DNA of 64,000 nt from Rhizoclosmatium globosum (Eukaryota > Chytridiomycota > Chytridiomycetes > Chytridiales > Chytriomycetaceae). Location of the stretch: NCBI GenBank assembly GCA_002104985.1, contig MCGO01000033.1, positions 310,001 through 374,000 on the forward strand, given 5' to 3'. The notes under the pieces are model-generated. The model was not told where the DNA came from and did no database searches. It saw only the letters and a list, made by a program, of their open reading frames with translations. The translations under genes were made by a program, and so were the position numbers. Positions 12,683-23,792 of this stretch are shown here, in pieces; within the stretch, counting starts at the first letter, position 1; each line of letters opens with the position of its first letter.

Positions 12683-12849
12683 TGAGTTAAACACCAATAA
12701 TATCAATAAAAAGTAGTGTACAAATGTCGTTGGACCTTTCATTATCATGGCCAATGTTCCTCACACCAGAAATCCTGCATAACTTTATTAAATAAACTAC
12801 CCTTGGTAGTATCTCATCGACAAGTGAGACAATGATGTTCTCCTCCATT

Positions 12850-14787
12850 TCACTTTGTCGAAACGCGAGAATCCGCTATCCGCAACGAAGGCACGCCAAG
12901 CGTCCCATTCCTCCTCTTTCTTCTAATCTTACATTTACGGCACAAACACCGTCCATCCTCATCTGAACTCTCACTTTCTGTGTTATCCCGACTCGCCCCC
13001 TCCGTCTCACTACTTCCACTACTGCTACTACTCGAGCTACTCGAACTATCCGACGAACTCGGAGGAACCTGCGGAACAGTCTCCAACATCTTGGCCGTCT
13101 CCACAAGCCCCTTGTACACCAACCGATCCTCCAACGCGTCCTCGCGCGGGTGCTCCACAAAACTCGAGAGTTTCTTGAGGAGTCGAAGACTCATTTTCGG
13201 GCGAGAGTTTCGCGTCTTGAGCCACACGGTTTCCCAATTCGCAACGGAACAAAAGTTTTGGGTGACACCGACTGTGAAGTCCAGGTTAATGACGAGGTGG
13301 TGCCAACCTCCCGGAACAAACACGGTTTCACCGGGCCGTTGAATGAGGTTTATGATTCCAAGGCGGTCAGCGAGTGTTTTCCCGGACGCGTCGATTGTGG
13401 AAGGGTCAGTGAGACGTGGGTAGACCATGACGAACCAGGTGGCTGCTTCGTGATCGGGGAGTCCTCGCATTGTGACCATGTTTTTGGGGATTTCGGGAGG
13501 AAAGAGGGCCCATCGTTTGTGGCCTGTGAGGAGTGTGTTCCAGGCGGAGGTTCCGAGGGGGTCGACGTGGATTCCGGTGCCGCTGCGTTTTGGGCCGATG
13601 ACGACCCAGCGATGGGGTGGGCGCTTTGAGCCGGTGTATTGGAAGAGGTCGGAGCGGAAGTAGCGGGGGATTATGTAATCTGCGAGCATTTCTTTTGTGG
13701 GGCGGGAAGAAGGAATATCAATTTTTTCAGATGTTGGGCTGATTGGTTCTGTAGGAGCTGTAGTGGCAGGTGCAGAGGTGGGTGTTTTGTAAGTCAGTTT
13801 GAGGGAGGTTTCTTCCTTCTCGGGGCTCTTTGCAGGGGACGAACGGTCGATTGTTTTGAGTCGTTTTGGAGGTTCTTGCTGGTTATCTGAGCCATCCGTG
13901 TTGGAGTTCCTGCCTCGCTTCTCTGGTGATGATGGTTCTGACTTGATTGAACCAGATTTCCCTTCCTTATCAGACTTTAACTCTTTCTCCTTCTCCTTTT
14001 CTTTCTCCTGCCGTCTCTTTTCCTTCTTTTCCTTATCGCGTTTCTTGATGTCTTCGGCAGTGTTGTTTCGAGACCGATCGGCAAAGTTTGGGTCAAAGAT
14101 GTACAGCGGGGAATCATCTTTTACAGCGTCGCCTGACGTGCAGTAATGCATAAAGTAGTTGAAAGGCAAGAAGACTGTTTAGGATGAGTCAGTGCGAGTC
14201 ACCAACGCCAAACCAAGGGTACTCACCACTCTTTCCATCATCGTCTTCGCCAACCTTGAACTTTTCGTTGTAAAAGCGGTCGAGCAATCTCTGTGGAGTC
14301 CATTCCGTTTCAGCTTTCCAGTCCTTTGTGACGCCAGTGATAACACAAGGCACACCGTCCCTCTCGAACCGCTCTACAAAGTCCTTGTCGCTCACTTCAT
14401 CGACATCGATTCTCTCGACAGTGTCAAGGTGGTCCGGGATGTAAAAAGAGAGGTTCGCAAAGTTTGCTCTAGCCCAGTTTCTGCAGTCGAGTTCTGTGTC
14501 GTGACTCGTCAAGTTAGTCGTCGAACAAGGAAGCAAACGCCAAACAAACAAAGGCCACCTGATCGAGCCGCTCTCTTCCACCGTCGAAGTCGTCGCTCGA
14601 ACCGCGCCAGTTTAATTTGCACTGGCTGCGCAACAAGTTCCACAGCCGTCGATTCGTTTCTCGCCGCCGCCGAGAACCGCCGCGCGTCCTTCGAAACGAG
14701 CCATTTCATCGATTCGTTGCGCTCGTTGGTGATTCGTATCGACGTCACATCGGCGCAGGTCAACGAATGGGTCCCTTGCTTCATCAT
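12850..14787 (-). CDS. JMJD6: JmjC-domain protein, JMJD6-like 2OG/Fe(II) dioxygenase
   Basis: JMJD6 hydroxylates lysines of splicing factors and other nuclear proteins. Exon 3 is 12850-14174, exon 2 14227-14493, exon 1 from 14558 upward; splicing gives WKRAARSELDCRNWARANF, matching the family N-terminus. Next come GVPCVITGVTKDW, FKVGEDDDGKSV, DDSPLYIFD, PRYFRSDLFQ, and the catalytic block RSGTGIHVDPLGTSAWNTL, whose His and Asp are iron ligands, with the distal His in FVPGGWHHLVINLD. Inserted between YIFD and the RYF motif are about 110 charged residues (Lys/Glu repeats, SEPSSPEKRGR, PPKRLK), likely a nuclear localisation and interaction segment. The tail is Ser-rich. The start is uncertain: 14787, 14784 or about 14709. 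The family call is secure. Confidence 0.9.
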
Positions 14788-15078
14788 CTTGCTTCAAGTC
14801 TTCTTTCTTTCTTCTTTCTCTACTCAATTAGAAAAGAATAGAAAAAAAAGGAAAGAGGACTTAAGAATACTCTGCCATTTTGAACTAGATTACTTTCATC
14901 GTGTTGACAGTTCCCAATCAATATCGAGCAATGATCGCCATTCACATACAGATCAACAACTCTTCGTATTCTACTCTTCAGCTATATATCAATAATTATA
15001 TTATAAACAATAATAAAATTATTGACTGACTCTGTCACCCAAAAAGACACTCCCAATCATCAACAACCTCAAATCCCA

Positions 15079-17766
15079 ATGGCCTTCGACTTCTTCACAT
15101 CGATGGGCTCGTCGATGCTCGGCCTTGGCACAACAGCGCCAAAGGGTCGGCCATCTTCGGTTCTTCTGCAGCCTGGCGGTTGGTCCTTCATCCATCTTAA
15201 CATTAGGTTGATCATCCCCATCCATTACAGTCCTCCAATACAAGTACCAACGCGCCTGGGACAATATTGTTCTTGACTGCGAAACTGAAGCCAACTGGAG
15301 ACGGCCCGTGGATGCAACTGACATTCCCCGCAACCTGAACATCATTGTTGATATCCTCGTCAAAGAACATGCCACCGTCGATGGTGAGCTCTAAATACAT
15401 ACACACAATGATTACTAAAACTTAAGAACACAACAAAAAAGGCGGCGTGGACCCAGGAGGCATCACAGAACGTTTCCTCTCAGACGATCTCCTCGGAAAA
15501 CTCGTTTCCTTCAGTGAAGCAGACTGTCCCCAAGGGTTCCGTGGACAAGTCATTTCTTTTGTAGCTCAATTGCTGTTAGTTCTTGATCCCCAGATCCTTG
15601 TCCATGCCGCTGTTCACAGACCTCTCCTCAACTTGATCAAACAAGGGCTTGAGAGTCAGAAATATGCAAAAGAGCTGTTGACGCTTGAACTTGACCTTGC
15701 TGCAAAGTTGTATGATTACCCGCACTTGCTTCCCCTCTTTTTCTCAAAGAACGAGAACCCTGCTGTACTTGAAGTTGGTTCTGCGGCGCTTGTGACGGGT
15801 CATGATTTTGTGCTTCTTGATCATATATTGCGGTATGTTCATGCCGATGGGGAGGAAGGAGATTTGGCGCGGGACGCTTCTCTGTTTCTTGTGGAGTTGG
15901 CGGCAGGGGATTTGGCGACGTATTTTGAGGTTGCTGATTTTCCTGCAGTTGCTATTGCGGGGCTTGGGTCCATGTATTCACTTCTTCCTCAGTATGTTGC
16001 GCGTGGTATCAAGTGGGAACAGCAATTTAAGGGACGGTCTGCTTCGAATGCGTTCAGAGACTCTGGTCAGAGACTATTGCGTAGACCAATTGAAGTGTTC
16101 AAGGAAGATGGCGAGGCTTTGATTAGGGTCCTTCAGTTTATTCAATCTGTTGTTTTGCGTTGTCCCGATTCTGGAATTACCACGTCGATTCTTGAAGACT
16201 TTCAAGGAACGTTCTTGGATAATATTGTATCCAGTGGATTCACATCTTCCAGTGATTTTGATGGGTCTACTGTTGCAGCTTTGTTTTACATGACGAAAAT
16301 GGCGGAAACTCTCAAGGAAGAATGCCTCGTTGCAATCTTTACCCAATTCCTTCTCAGTTCTGATGCTGTCGATGAAGAAGAAGAGACCGACGAGGCGAAA
16401 AAGAAGGCTTTCAGAAAGTCAATGAATCGTCGATCCGTTATCCGTCCTTCGTCTGCCCTTATGATGTCCAATCCTCTCGCTCCCATGATGAATCGTCCAC
16501 AATCGCCGTTTGTGACAGCCCAACCTCCAACTTCAATCCCTAAAAAAGACATCAAACTTCAAATCCGCGATATCCTCCTTTCCAAACTTGCATCCTTGTC
16601 TGAAGAAGTAGTCATTGCGACTCTGCACCTGCTACGCACTCTCCTCCAACACCACCCAGTCCGCACAACTAGTTTACTAATTGAACGACTTCCACACTCT
16701 GACGCTTCCACCACTAGCCCTACACTGAAAATCTCTGCCCAAACACACCTCTGGCTCCTTTCTCGGTACTTTGCTCTTACCCCTGCAGACTCTCCCGATC
16801 CAGCAACCACCCGTCAAATCCACATCCGCTCAGACCCCCTCGACCAACCCCTCCAACTCTTTTCCTCCATCATGGACAGTTTTGTGTCTGGTGGTGACAG
16901 TATCGTCTCTACACCGGGACGCATCATGGTTCAAGGGCCACTGGGAGTTGTGCCCGTTGAAACGAGTCTAAGTCGGTACGTCTCCGCCAGTGTTGCAAAG
17001 GCGTCGCAAGAGGGTGGGAAACCGTTGCGCGCGAGGGCTGATGTTGATTTGGATGAGATTTTGTTGTTGGGGAGCGCGGGTGGGTCGAAAGGGAATGAAG
17101 TGGATCGCGAGAGGGTGCGAAGGAAGCGTGCGCGTGGGCAGATTAACTTTGCGGATGCGACGCAGCATGAAGGGGAGGTTGCGGGGGTGCTTGGGAGGGG
17201 GAGTGTGGAGAGGGGGTGGGTTCTTGAGGTTTGTAAGGACGCGAGTTTGAGGAAGGTGTTGGATATGCTTGGTGGGTTCTTTTCGCATAGCTATTCAGTC
17301 AATTTGGTACGTGTCGTGTTTCTCTAATGACTTGAACTGATTGGAATTATGAAAACAGGCACTCACTGGACTTGTTACAAACTTGCTTGCTTCACCAACT
17401 CCACTCGTGTACCACACTCTTCTCTCGGCAGATCTTCTCTTGGGTCCACGTGGAATCCTTTCTCCATTTTCCCCAACACCGTCTCTGTACACGATTCTTC
17501 TCAAACTGCGCCGCGAAGTTAGTGACCGTCGTTCAACGCATGGAGACGGAAGCTTTGAGGAGCTCCTCTTACTCACGCGCGAGGAACTATTTGGTCAACG
17601 TAGGGCGACCGAAGTGCAAAAGCTGAGTGTTACGAACGCGGGTGTTGACCTTGAGATTGAATTCTTTAAGAACGTTGTTTTGCTGGAAGAGTTTGTGAAG
17701 GAGGTTGTCGGTGTTGCTGTTGGGCACGCTGTTGCTGGGGGTTACGATTTGGTATTGTATGCTTGA
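15079..17766 (+). CDS. FHIP-family protein (FTS and Hook-interacting, RAI16-like)
   Basis: FHIP proteins join Hook and FTS in an adaptor linking Rab5 endosomes to dynein. Four exons: 15079-15145, 15231-15383, 15442-17306 and 17359-17766. Splicing gives APKVLQYKYQRAWDNI, then the family N-terminal block IPRNLNIIVDILVKEH and FLSDDLLGKLVSFSEADCPQG followed by HRPLLNLIKQG. The rest is an alpha-solenoid with an acidic hinge (DEEEETDEAKKK) and a Ser/Pro-rich linker. The C-terminal domain has LALTGLVTNLLASPTPLVYH, the position of the conserved FHIP C-terminal block. About 830 residues. No Hook or FTS gene lies nearby. The donor of intron 1 (GTCGGC) is weak but the phase is right. Confidence 0.8.
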
Positions 17767-17846
17767 TTTCATTTTCTAAAATAGAGATTCTCTTTCATTT
17801 CCAATGTTGTAACTGTTGTGTGAAGAGATGATGTGGATCCAAAAAG

Positions 17847-20553
17847 ATGGAATATTCAGGAGTGAGTGAGGATGGACACCCACTCTCGCCGCTTTCGCCA
17901 ACACACTCGCGACCCGTTTCACCCTCGCAATCGCAATCGCAATCTCAGGCACCATGGATCCATCGGCAATATCCAATTGAGTCGCCGTTTGCCCAGTTGC
18001 CGTTTGAGACACACGCACTTCACAACGACCACAACGACCACAACGACAACGACAACGACGGCGACGGCGACTCGGACGCGCCGCCGCCATCCAACTTGAT
18101 TGTGCAGGACACGCGGCAGCAAAACAGCGTCCAAAAGAAAGTATCGCGAAAACAGCCACTGGCAACGCTGCGACGGGCCCTGGCGAATCCCTGGTCCGCC
18201 TTTCCCGATCAACATCAACTTCAACAAAACCTACGACTCGACTCGGCCCCGCTTCTCGATCCCACAATCAACTTGCACTCGCCAGGAAGGACCTCAGCGA
18301 CAAGTCCAATCTCTCAGCACAGCAACGGCAACAATAACAACAACAACTATATTGACGACGATGAAGAGAACGCGTCACCGGGTCGCTTCAATCTTGAACG
18401 TGACTTGGATGATGATGTGGATGATAAAACTCGTGCACTTCGGATTTGGGCTTCTATTGAACCTGAGAACCTGGACCTCTACTTGCAGCGGATATATTCG
18501 TATTTTGTCGAAAAGGGCTTCTTCGCTGTTGTTCTGGGGCGAGTGTGTAATTTAATGTACGTGGAATTTCGCCATCTTGTGATCTAGCAAAGCACTCGAA
18601 TCTAATCCTTTGTACGCGTTCCCTTCTAGTATATTGGCATTCATCGTCGGGTTCTCCACTTTCGCATTTTCTTGCATTGACCATTCACGTATCCACAAAC
18701 ACAAGAGTCTGTCTGAAGTAATCATTCCACAATGCCTCAAAACTCTGCCCGGAATCCAAACGTTTTTCTTGATACTCTTTTCAATATGGTGGCTATCGCA
18801 ACTCGCGCATTTGATTCTCGATCTTCCAACTCTATATCAGACGAAACTCATATACAACCATGTCCTCGAAATCACTGACGCGGAAATGGATACAATAGAG
18901 TGGCAAGACATCGTCACAAAACTGACTCAACTCAAATACTCTCTTCCTCCTGAGTCTCAGAACCCATATACTCGAAACTTGGATGCTCATACAATCGTGA
19001 ATCGAATAATGAGGAAGGAAAATTACTTGATGGGAATGTTCAATAAGGAAATATTGAGCCTGCGATTACCAAGAATCCTTGGACGGGTATTTGGAGGAGG
19101 AATCAATCGAAAAGGTGGATTATGGGTTACAAAAGTTATGGAATGGAACCTATACTTTTGCATTCTGCTGTATGCCTTTGACGAAAATGGGTTGCTGCGA
19201 AAACGGTTTCTGAAGGGAACTCATCGGAGGCGACTTGTTGTTGGGTAAGGACAAACACTTAACCCTTTTGATAATGCTGACCTGCAACCGCAAGACTTCA
19301 GAAACGGTTTGAGTTGATGGCGTTTTTGAATTTACTATTTTCGCCCTTCCTGATCGTCATCACCGTGCTGTATTTTGTGTTCAAGTTTGCAGAGGTATAC
19401 AGAATACCCGTTCTCGTTTCCACTCTTTGTTAAATCACTCAATCAGGAATACCAAAAATCTCCAGCATCACTCTCTGCACGAGCCTACACTTTACATGCT
19501 CAATATATCCTCAGGGACTTCAACGAACTCCCCCACCTCTTCAACACTCGTCTCAACAGATCCCACCCTTTAGCCGTATCCTACCTCTCCCAATTCCGAA
19601 ACCAAAAACAAATCCTTGTCGCCCGTCTCATATCCTTCCTAACAGCCGGTATTCTCACCGCCCTAGCCCTCCTTGCCATCGTCGACCAAGAACTCACCGA
19701 ATTCGAAATCACACCCGGCCGCTCCGCCCTCTTCTACGCAACAATTTTCGGAGGCATTCTTGCAACAGTCCGAAACATGATCCCCGACGAAACCCGCCTC
19801 TTTGAGCCCAAACGCGCTCTCGAACAAGTCATCCAAGAAACGCACTACTGCCCGCACGACTGGAAATCCCGTCTCCACACTGAACAAGTCAAATCCGAGT
19901 TTTCAAAACTATTCGACCTGAAGGTGACGCACCTTGTGTGGGAACTTGTGTCGATTCCTGTTGCGCCGTTGATTCTGTATTATAGTCTTCCAATGTGCGC
20001 GGAGACTGTTGTGGATTTTTTGAGGGAGTGTACGGTTGATATGGAGGGGGTTGGGTTTGTGTGTAGTTTTGCGGCGTTTGATCTTGCGAGGTATGGGAAC
20101 CCCAAATATGGTGTTCCTACGACGTCGACGGCCCAGGATGGGGTGGCTGGGAATGTAGGGATGGTTAGTAAAGAGGGGAAGATGGAGCAGAGCTTTTTGT
20201 ATTTTAAGGCACAGTATCCTGGGTGGAATGAAGGTGTGGATGGGAGTTTGTATTTACAGGCTTTAGGGCGGAGTGTGGGAGGAGGTGCATTTGGGGGTAG
20301 GGGTGTTGGGTTGCGTGGGGAGGCTAGTGTTTTGTGGGAAGGTGGAGGAAGGAGTAAACGAAGTGTCAAGTTTGGATCTCCTTTGGCTCATGGTGCAACT
20401 GGCGGAGGTGGGGGAAGCAGTAATGTCAGGATGGTGGATTTGTCAAGTTTGGAGCGAAGTGCGATTGATGATGAAGATGGCCCAGCAGAGACAGTGGGTA
20501 TTCTGGGTATTTTGGATGCTGTTTATGAAGCGAATAAGGGAGCTCGCCTGTAA
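17847..20553 (+). CDS. ATG9: Autophagy-related protein 9 (lipid scramblase)
   Basis: ATG9 is the multispanning scramblase on vesicles that seed autophagosomes. Four exons with introns at 18557-18629, 19245-19294 and 19395-19446. The N-terminal 170 residues are disordered and rich in Ser, Gln, Asn and Asp. The conserved core then runs LYLQRIYSYFVEKGFF, a membrane helix (IILAFIVGFSTFAFSCIDH), IWWLSQLAHLILDLPTLY, the ITDAEMDTIEWQDIV helix, NRIMRKENYLMGMFNK, and EYQKSPASLSARAY, FNELPHLFNTRLNRSHPLA, ending with the RISF-like LISFLTAGILTALALLAIVD. About 840 residues. The C-terminal tail is Gly/Ser-rich. Start is the first Met of the open frame, close to the FHIP stop (80 bp). Confidence 0.93.
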
Positions 20554-20666
20554 ATTCTTCTGGTACCAATATTCATATTTTTTAGCATTTTGTTTGATAT
20601 AGGATAAAGTACACATTTATTATGTATTGCAGACCTCATTTTTCATCAGGTAATCACCAAATCCAG

Positions 20667-21702
20667 CTAATTCCCCTTCTTTGCCTCCTTCAATCGCACG
20701 TTTGCTCTTGCAACCAATGCTTGACGACCCAACAATCCCATCACACTCCAAATCACACTTCCGTATCCAAACAACTGGAACAAGTTCAATTGAACCCAGT
20801 AAACGTAGAAAAAGACACAGGATGCAGTAAGGGACAAGAGGAAAGCAGGTCCCCAGAACAAGCTGGCACCAGAAGCAGAGATGTTGCTCACGTTCACCTT
20901 AAGAGCGGACCACTACCAAACACATGTTATAAACACAACATTTTCGCTTGAATCGAAATGGCTTACCAGAATAATCAAAAGAGCCCATGGAGCGCCAACG
21001 ACTGCAGCTGCGAAAGCATAAGAAACAATCGCAGGTGGCATCTTCTCCGGCTGTCTGAACTGATGGTAAATTTCATTCACAGGTTCAAACGTCTCTGTGC
21101 TTCCCAAAACGTGGTATGAAGGACCAGTGGCCCTGAACTCAAACTTGACTTGCCCGAGCTTCACGGACTCCTTGGTTGCACGGGAGAGCAATGTGACAGT
21201 GTAAAGACCTGGGTGTTGCTTGATCTGAGCGTAGATGAAGGTGTTCTTTTTGATAAAGTCCTGTTTTTGTAGTTGCGGGGGTTAAGTACTTGATCTTGTA
21301 GGCATTCAGCCCCAGAGGGTCCTCCTCTCAAAATGCGAGTGTAATTTTTACCAGTTGCAGTTCGTGCTTTCCGCCCTTTGCCTCAAAGGGAAACGAAGCC
21401 TCAACGTCCTTCAACTCAGTGTGCGCAAAGTGGGCAAACACAACATCGTTCTCTTCGTCGCTGACGACTCCGAGCGCAAGAAGCTCATCTTCGCCAACAA
21501 TGACTGGCTTTGCGAGGGTTTTTGGGGATTTAACGCTGGTTTAACGTGTTGTTAGATGGGATTGGAGAGAGCTTTTGAGAGGGTACCTGACGCTGCTGAC
21601 TTGACCACCGTCTCTGCCAATGACGATTGCCTTAGTAGTAAGAGCTGCAGAGGCGACAAGGGCACTCAAGAGCAATGTGAGAAGCGCGAGGATTTTCGAC
21701 AT
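20667..21702 (-). CDS. SWP1: Oligosaccharyltransferase subunit SWP1 / ribophorin II
   Basis: Subunit of the ER oligosaccharyltransferase that N-glycosylates nascent proteins. The gene starts with a signal peptide (MSKILALLTLLLSALVASAA). Four exons are joined by introns near 21555-21603, 21261-21350 and 20910-20970. The lumenal part contains VKLGQVKFEF and YHQFRQPEKMPP, the family's lumen-to-membrane junction. Three membrane helices follow, ending VYWVQLNLFQLFGYGSVIW, the most conserved ribophorin II block, and a Lys-rich tail (RLKEAKKGN) that could act in ER retention. About 280 residues, like yeast Swp1 and shorter than animal ribophorin II. Convergent with ATG9. Confidence 0.88.
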
Positions 21703-22182
21703 TTGTTTTGTTCTTCATTGATGTTGGACCTGATACACTGTTCCCTCATCATTACTATGGACGCGGAATCATTTCTTCCCTCTTCTTTGTTACTATTTTG
21801 TGATGGGGACATGACAGCTGCGTTGGATGCTTTGAGGTTGCCAGCACAGAAATTACAGAATGCTGCGTGCCGTCCGAGATAAATTATGAATTTATGATAC
21901 AGTAGTAGTAAAAGTGAAAGGTAAATATTAACTTGTATTCCTAAGCTCCTCTGAAGTTGATGTGTCTTCGTTATGTAATTCGTCGGAAACTTCGCTCATG
22001 ATTCATGGATCAGTCTTCATTGTATCGAAATAGTGGTGCATTAAATAGTCTGTGAAATGTAAGAACATGGAATGAAGATCAAGGCTTGACCTGTTTTCCT
22101 CCGCCAAACAAGCCGATACTATTTGTACATTCTGCAAACCTCATAACTTTACTCCATTTAGGACACAACCACATCAGACTTC
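21703..22182. other. Intergenic region, SWP1 promoter side
   Basis: Divergent spacer between SWP1 and the next LRR gene. Contains AT-rich stretches (around 21880-22080) but no supported gene or RNA. Confidence 0.4.
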
Positions 22183-22254
22183 GTGCAGCAGGATTCTTTG
22201 CCTTCCAGAATCTTTCTCCCATCACCCGTGCCTCCAACGACAATCCAAGCAAAA

Positions 22255-23172
22255 ATGGCGTCGCTCCCACCCGTCCTCCACCTCGATATTCTCAAGGAAA
22301 TCCTATCGTTCCTTCACCCACGCCAAAGTATCCGCCTCCGCCGCCTCTGTCGCGACATCAACTCTCTGATCCTCTCAAAACACTTTGCAAAGCAGAACCT
22401 CTCCCGATTCGTATCGCGAAGGTCTCCTCCCGATTCCAAAGGCTTCAACACGCTCGAGTTTGATTGGTTTCACTGGCCGGAATCGTTTGCCGTGGTTTAT
22501 GTGGAACGGTGGAAGAGCCATCAAAGTCATTTGTGGTGGGGTGAAAACGCTGTGCGAACGGGAAAGATCCCGCGGGCTCTGCAGTTGATGACGGGATTGG
22601 TTTATTTGAACTTGGGGATGGGCAGGTTGAAGGGCGAGATACCCTTGGAGCTGACTACCATCGTATCTCTTGTTTCGCTTGATCTCGGGTATAACAGACT
22701 CGAAGGGTCTATCCCGCCATCTATCGGAAATCTCCAGAATCTCCGACTCCTCAAATTGAATGGGAATCTGCTCACTGGAAGTATTCCCATGGAAATCTGC
22801 AAACTCAGAAATCTGGTTGAGTTGATGCTGAGCCGAAACAAGCTTGCGGGACAAATACCTGCGGAAATTGGGAATCTGGTCAATCTAAAGGAGCTCCTAC
22901 TTCGTGAAAATAGCCTCTCGGGCCCTATTCCTTTGTCGATTGGACAGTGTACTCGCTTGACAGATTTGTATTTGCAAAACAACAAGCTTGAGGGCCCTAT
23001 TCCATCTGAGCTTGGACAATGTTTGAGATTGGAGAATGTTTATGCTCACAATAATCAGTTGAGTGGACCTTTACCGCAGTCACTAGTCAGTTTACCTCGC
23101 TTGGCAATGTTTGACGTCCGAAACAACGCAGGATTATACTGCGATTTCGAGTTTCCGAAGCTTGTCTCATAG
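22255..23172 (+). CDS. F-box-like leucine-rich repeat protein (dispersed copy)
   Basis: Intronless. The Met at 22255 is preferred because MASLPPVLHLDILKEILSF begins the F-box-like module; an in-frame Met at 22183 would add 24 residues. The module (ILKEILSFLHPRQSIRLRRL then LILSKHFAKQNLSRFV) matches those in the LRR genes at 10192, 11486 and 32486. About eight plant-type LRRs follow (LDLGYNRLEGSIPPSIGNL; LLRENSLSGPIPLSIGQC), closing with NNAGLYCDFEFPKL. No signal peptide or membrane helix. It lacks the Ser/Asn-rich lead of the tandem pair and is closest in layout to the gene at 32486. Function unknown; a ubiquitin-ligase receptor role is possible. Confidence 0.85.
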   Translation: MASLPPVLHLDILKEILSFLHPRQSIRLRRLCRDINSLILSKHFAKQNLSRFVSRRSPPDSKGFNTLEFDWFHWPESFAVVYVERWKSHQSHLWWGENAVRTGKIPRALQLMTGLVYLNLGMGRLKGEIPLELTTIVSLVSLDLGYNRLEGSIPPSIGNLQNLRLLKLNGNLLTGSIPMEICKLRNLVELMLSRNKLAGQIPAEIGNLVNLKELLLRENSLSGPIPLSIGQCTRLTDLYLQNNKLEGPIPSELGQCLRLENVYAHNNQLSGPLPQSLVSLPRLAMFDVRNNAGLYCDFEFPKLVS

Positions 23173-23250
23173 TGTTTTATCAGTATCGTGAATAAATCAT
23201 GTTTTTAGCTGTATCTGAACTACTAGAATAAACTTTGGTTCAAACCAGGT

Positions 23251-23609
23251 TTATTCCAATCGTTCAAAACCTCGGCAATGTCCACCTCGACCTCGTCCTC
23301 GTCCTCGACCCCTGAATCCACTGCATCTTGGAGGAATATAGGCTCTCTTCTGATACACGCTGAAACCATTTTTCTTCTTCTTTTCGTCTATCAAGAACGT
23401 TCCAAACGAGGGAAAGAGGAACGTGATGAAAGATCTGAACACCATTCCAACAAGAGAGCCGCAAACTGAATTCTTCAACTGTAAATGTTTAAGTTTTAAT
23501 GTACTATTGATTTACCTGTACCAAACATTGCCCCCATAATAGCCATTACTGTTGTATTGAGTGTATTCCAAACATCAGTCGTGACAGGCGAATCAAGGTG
23601 CTCTTGCAT
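23251..23609 (-). CDS. Small hypothetical protein with hydrophobic segment and RGG-like tail
   Basis: Two exons can be joined: the first begins MQEHLDSPVTTDVWNTLN at 23609 and the second covers 23251 to about 23464, with a GT-AG intron of about 50 nt between. The product would be about 100 residues, with one or two hydrophobic stretches (TTVMAIMGAMFG; LVGMVFRSFITFLFPSFG), a basic patch (DEKKKKNG) and a C-terminal run of Arg-Gly repeats (RGRGRGRGRGG). I recognise no family. The Arg-Gly run could partly reflect a simple DNA repeat (GGACGAGGACGA). Another frame over the tail reads as acidic, so the reading is not certain. Confidence 0.4.
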
Positions 23610-23792
23610 AGTTTGCGGCGAGCCGAAGAAGGAGAAGCGATGGACAAAGGAGAGACCTGTCTATGAATTTCTGGGTTGATATTGGTTTCAAGCAATTTAT
23701 GAGGCGAGGTTGTGGTGGATCAGCTACTGTTGTCAGTTTTGCAGTCCGCAACTACAGAAAATGGCACCATAAAACAAATTTATTAAAAAATC

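Noticed and set aside
18040..18090. ACAACGACC-type repeats as a microsatellite feature
   Set aside because: They encode the Asn/Asp-rich disordered N-terminus of ATG9 in frame and are explained by that.
23278..23345. Arg-Gly repeats as an RNA-binding RGG domain
   Set aside because: The run is short, comes from a simple GGACGA-type DNA repeat, and another frame over the same bases reads as an acidic tail. Kept only as a description.
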